DNA of 20,211 nt from assembly GCA_016098155.1 (NCBI GenBank), contig JAAAJB010000618.1, positions 1 through 20,211 of the forward strand, written 5' to 3'. This document shows positions 16,528 through 20,211 of this stretch, one piece after another. The position numbers were made by a program, and so were the translations under genes. The notes below the pieces were generated by a model that made no database searches, was not told the origin of the DNA, and saw only the letters and a program-made list of their open reading frames with translations. Position 1 is the stretch's first letter, and each line of letters begins with the position of its first letter. This DNA comes from Actinomortierella ambigua. Its lineage: Eukaryota > Mortierellomycota > Mortierellomycetes > Mortierellales > Mortierellaceae.

Positions 16528-19500
16528 ATGGTTAACTTCAGTATTGACCAAATCCGTGTCCTGGTAGGTTTTATTCTCTACCTTGTCCTCCCCCCCTTTA
16601 CTCCATTCCCTTCCTCTGCCCCACAGCCTTTCAACGGTCGTACACCCCCCCTCCTTCTCTGTTCACATCACCTGCCTTTCAACCTCTCCTTCAACTGCCC
16701 GCGTCACCACTCCCACCACTCCCAGCCAGCATACAAAAAAAAAGTCGAAATCAAAACAAAGAGAAGGCAGTCTCCGTTAGGGCGGGAGCTGAGTATCAAA
16801 ATGGTGTAAACTGATCGGGGTCCGTCGCTGTACGAATCGCCTCGCTGAGGATGAATGCTCAGAAACCAACCTCGAGACATTAGCCCATGTCACCAAAAGC
16901 CCGCTGTAGAGGAGGCCGGGAAAGTCTTCAACACTGGAGATTGGCCCCGTGGCGACTTCTGGATGCCCTTTCTCTCCCCCGCTCTTGTCGACCTTTTTTC
17001 CTCTCTCTCCCCGATCGGCTATCTTTCTTTCCCCCCCTTGGGATCAACATCTGGCAAAAATCTCTTGTGTGAGAGCGTGTGGACCGAGCAGACATTCAAT
17101 GGGTGCTTGCAAGGAAAGCACTCTCCTGGAGGCGTGGGAATGGGTTTCCGCCAGATACATCTCGTCACTGTTTCTGTATGCTCATGTTGTGTCGTTGAGC
17201 CCTTTTTTTATGGATATCCGATACTAATGTTGCGCTACCTCTCCCTGTGTATCTCTCTCTCATCTTGCTGAGTACAGATGGACAAGGTTACGAACGTTCG
17301 TAACATGTCCGTCATTGCTCACGTCGATCACGGAAAGTCCACCCTTACCGACTCTCTCGTCTCCAAGGCTGGTATTATTTCCGCTGCCCGTGCTGGTGAC
17401 GCCCGTTTCATGGACACCCGTCCTGATGAGCAGGAGCGTGGTATTACCATCAAGTCCACCGCTATCTCGATGTACTTCGAGATGCCCGAGGAGGATGCCA
17501 AGGAGATCAAGCAGAAGACCGAGGGTATGTTTAGTTTCCCATGGCCAAAAAAGAAAAGAGACATGGACGGGGGAAGTGTTACTTGCTGCCGCTGCTGCTG
17601 CTGCGGTGGTGGTGGCGTAGCTGCTCTTGGACCATTTTTTATTTTTTTTGGGTGTCCTTGTTTCAACTGGTGTTGGGAGAGGTTTACTGCGACAGACCAG
17701 TCGCTTCCCTTTCCCCCCCCCCTTAGAATGAAGAAGAAAACTAATGATTCTTTTCTGCCTGATCTCCTCACCCCACCCCCATTTTTATCACTCTAGGTAA
17801 CGCCTTCTTGATCAACCTGATCGATTCGCCCGGACACGTTGACTTCTCGTCTGAGGTCACTGCTGCCCTGCGTGTCACTGATGGTGCCCTGGTCGTCGTC
17901 GACTGCGTTGACGGTGTGTGCGTCCAGACCGAGACCGTCCTGCGTCAGGCTCTGGGTGAGCGCATCAAGCCCGTTGTTGTCATCAACAAGGTCGATCGTG
18001 CTCTCCTCGAGTTGCAGGTTTCCAAGGAGGATCTGTACCAGTCCTTCCTCCGTACCGTCGAGTCCGTCAACGTCATCATCGCCACCTACCACGACGAGGC
18101 TCTCGGTGATGTCCAGGTCTACCCCGAGAAGGGTACCGTCGCCTTCGCCTCCGGTCTTCACGGCTGGGCTTTCACCATTGCCCAGTTCGCTCGCATGTAT
18201 GCCAAGCGTTTCGGTGTTGACAAGGCCAAGATGATGGAGCGTCTCTGGGGCGAGAACTACTTTAACCCCGCCACCCGCAAGTGGACCACCAAGGGCACCA
18301 GCGCCGAGGGCAAGCCCCTGGAGCGTGCCTTCAGCATGTTCGTTCTGGACCCCATCTTCAAGCTGTTCGACTCGACCATGAACTTCAAGAAGGAGCAGAC
18401 CACCACCATGCTGGAGAAGCTCAACATCGTCCTCAAGAACGACGAGAAGGAGCTCGAGGGCAAGGCCCTGCTCAAGACCGTCATGAAGAAGTTCTTGCCC
18501 GCTGGTGACTCTCTCCTGGAGATGATTGTCGTCAACCTGCCCTCGCCCGTCACTGCCCAGAAGTACCGTACCGCTCTTCTGTACGAGGGTCCCCTCGACG
18601 ATGAGTGCGCCACCTCGATCGAGTCCTGCAACCCCAACGGTCCCCTCATGTTGTACGTCTCGAAGATGGTCCCTACCTCCGACAAGGGTCGTTTCTACGC
18701 TTTCGGTCGTGTCTTCTCCGGTACCGTCCGTGCTGGTCTCAAGGTCCGCATCCAGGGCCCCAACTACGTTCCCGGCTCGAAGAACGATCTGTTCGTCAAG
18801 TCGATTCAGCGTATTGTTCTGATGATGGGTCGTTATGTCGAGCCCATTGAGGACTGCCCTGCTGGTAACATTGTCGGTCTTGTCGGTGTCGATCAGTTCC
18901 TGCTCAAGTCGGGTACCATCACCACCTCCGAGACTGCCCACAACCTGAAGGTCATGAAGTTCTCTGTCTCGCCCGTCGTGCAGGTTGCCGTCGAGTGCAA
19001 GTCGCCCAACGATCTGCCCAAGCTTGTTGAGGGTCTTAAGCGTCTGGCCAAGTCCGACCCTTGCGTCCTCTGCTTCACCTCCGACTCTGGTGAGCACATT
19101 GTTGCCGGTTCCGGAGAGCTCCATCTCGAGATTTGCTTGAAGGATCTTGAGGAGGATCACGCCCAGGTCCCCATCCGCAAGTCTGACCCCGTCGTCCAGT
19201 ACAAGGAGACTGTCCAGGCCGAGTCGTCGATTGTTGCCCTTGCCAAGTCGCCCAACAAGCACAACCGTATCTTCATGAAGGCCATGCCCCTCGGTGAGGA
19301 GCTGTCGCGCGCCATTGAGGACGGCAAGATCAACGCCCGTGACGAGTTCAAGGCCCGTGCCCGTATCCTGTCGGACGAGTTTGAGTGGGACAACCAGGAG
19401 GCCCGTAAGATCTGGGCTTTCGGTCCCGATGCCACCGGCCCCAACGTCATGGTTGATCTGACCAAGGGTGTTGCCTACCTGAACGAAGTCAAGGACTCTT

Positions 19501-20039
19501 GCGTGTCTGCCTTCCAGTGGGCCACCCGCGAGGGCTGCTTCACCGACGAGAACATGCGCGGATGCCGCTTCAACATCATGGATGTCGTTCTCCACGCCGA
19601 TGCTATCCATCGTGGTGGTGGACAGATCATCCCTGCCTGCCGTAGCGCCATCTACGCCGCTGCCTATGTTGCTCAGCCCGGTATGATGGAGCCCGTCTAC
19701 CTGGTCGAGATTACGTGCCCCGAGAACGCCATGGGCGGTATCTACGGTGTCCTGACCCGTCGCCGTGGTCACGTCTTTGCTGAGGAGCAGCGCCCCGGTA
19801 CGCCCATGTACATCATCAAGGCCTACCTGCCCATTGCCGAGTCGTTCGGTTTCACTGGTGATCTGCGTGCCGCCACCGGTGGTCAGGCTTTCCCTCAGTC
19901 GGTCTTCGACCACTGGGAGATGCTGCCCGGCAACATTGCCGAGGACCTCAAGCTCCAGGAGTTGGTCAAGAACATTCGTAAGCGCAAGGGTCTTAACGTC
20001 GAGATTCCTCCTCTGGATCGTTTCCTGGATCGTCTGTAA
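16528..20039 (+). CDS. EFT1: Translation elongation factor 2 (eEF2)
   Basis: Exons 16528-16563, 17278-17524 and 17797-20039 join in frame to 841 residues, one less than the yeast protein. eEF2 is the cytosolic GTPase that moves tRNAs and mRNA on the 80S ribosome after peptide bond formation. Motifs: [16 protein letters not shown] start, P-loop AHVDHGKST (26-34), [11 protein letters not shown], switch [14 protein letters not shown] (158-161), and the domain IV tip [15 protein letters not shown] whose His699 is the expected diphthamide site. The C-terminus [17 protein letters not shown] and LDRFLDRL is typical. The gene symbol is the yeast name. Intron 1 (714 bases) falls after codon 12 and intron 2 (272 bases) after codon 94. 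Codon use is extremely C-ending, typical of the most highly expressed genes. The residue equivalent to yeast Thr57 is Met. Confidence 0.98.
16564..17277 (+). other. Long first intron of eEF2 (714 bases)
   Basis: Bounded by the donor GTAGGT and acceptor GTACAG, with TGCTGAGTACAG at the 3' end. It is pyrimidine-rich and much longer than most introns here. I searched by eye for box C/D or H/ACA snoRNA signatures and found no convincing pair. Long first introns near the start codon are common in fungal elongation-factor and ribosomal genes and often raise expression; that role is inference. Confidence 0.8.
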
Positions 20040-20140
20040 ATTTTCCTTTTTCCCAAATCCCTTTAAAGTTCTTTTTACTTTTTTTTTCCCGCCCGTCCTT
20101 ATCTCTTCGTTTCTCTCCCCCTCAAACCGCTTGTTTTCAA

Positions 20141-20146
20141 AATAAA
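20141..20146 (+). terminator. AATAAA poly(A) signal of eEF2
   Basis: A canonical AATAAA lies about 100 bases after the eEF2 stop codon in a T-rich 3' UTR and is followed by a long T run. The remaining bases to the window end hold no gene. Confidence 0.75.
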
Positions 20147-20211
20147 CCTTTTTTTTTTTTTGCTTCGTTCAAAAAAAAAAAATGAGAATCTTTTGTGCTG
20201 ATAAGAAGGGG

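Noticed and set aside
16845..16870. CTGA next to GGATGAA in eEF2 intron 1, as a possible box C/D snoRNA
   Set aside because: The order is wrong (D-like before C-like), there is no matching D box downstream at a suitable distance, and no closing stem.
16855..17271. A 138-codon open frame in eEF2 intron 1
   Set aside because: It lies wholly within the intron required by the conserved eEF2 junction, has no family resemblance, and is largely driven by CT-rich composition.
17793..19913. A 706-codon open frame antisense to eEF2
   Set aside because: It mirrors the highly biased C-ending codons of eEF2, which remove stop codons from one antisense frame. The product is Gly/Leu/Asp/Val-rich with no recognisable domain.

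Overview
The window is eukaryotic nuclear DNA from an intron-rich filamentous fungus. Introns of 80-270 bases start with GTAAGN or GTATGN, carry CTAAC-like branch sites and end in TAG or CAG. Leaders are pyrimidine-rich, and highly expressed genes strongly prefer C-ending codons. The mixture of proteins (LARP4-type La protein, an eL20 that probably starts MSR-LHEYQ, eEF2, a YaaH-type acetate carrier) and the intron density suggest an early-diverging fungus, plausibly Mortierellomycotina. That placement is inference, not something a marker here proves.

Layout from left to right: the tail of a Sel1-repeat protein (+, 3-167); an 850-base promoter gap; galactose-1-phosphate uridylyltransferase (+, 1022-2617, 3 exons); a convergent, very large LARP4-like RNA-binding protein (-, 6858-2924, 7 coding exons plus a likely 5'-leader intron); a Rab5-type GTPase (-, 9976-8212, 9 exons, two of 25 and 28 bases and one GC-AG intron); a two-CCAAT intergenic region with a weak small-gene candidate (+, 10488-10829); ribosomal protein eL20 (+, 11199-12921) with a 9-base first coding exon and a 925-base intron; inside that intron, on the opposite strand, a possible unrecognised gene (-, 12099-11252); a 1.35-kb promoter region with spaced repeats; a GPR1/FUN34/YaaH acetate transporter (+, 14274-15022, 2 exons); a 1.5-kb gap; and elongation factor eEF2 (+, 16528-20039, 3 exons) with its poly(A) signal.

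The genes do not form a metabolic cluster. They are mostly housekeeping functions: translation (eL20, eEF2), mRNA metabolism (LARP4-like), endosomal traffic (Rab5), galactose use (GalT) and acetate uptake. All exon boundaries were derived by hand from reading frame, splice-site sequence and family conservation. The gene models for GalT, LARP, Rab5, the acetate carrier and eEF2 keep frame across every junction. The eL20 first exon and the nested antisense gene are less certain and are marked as such.
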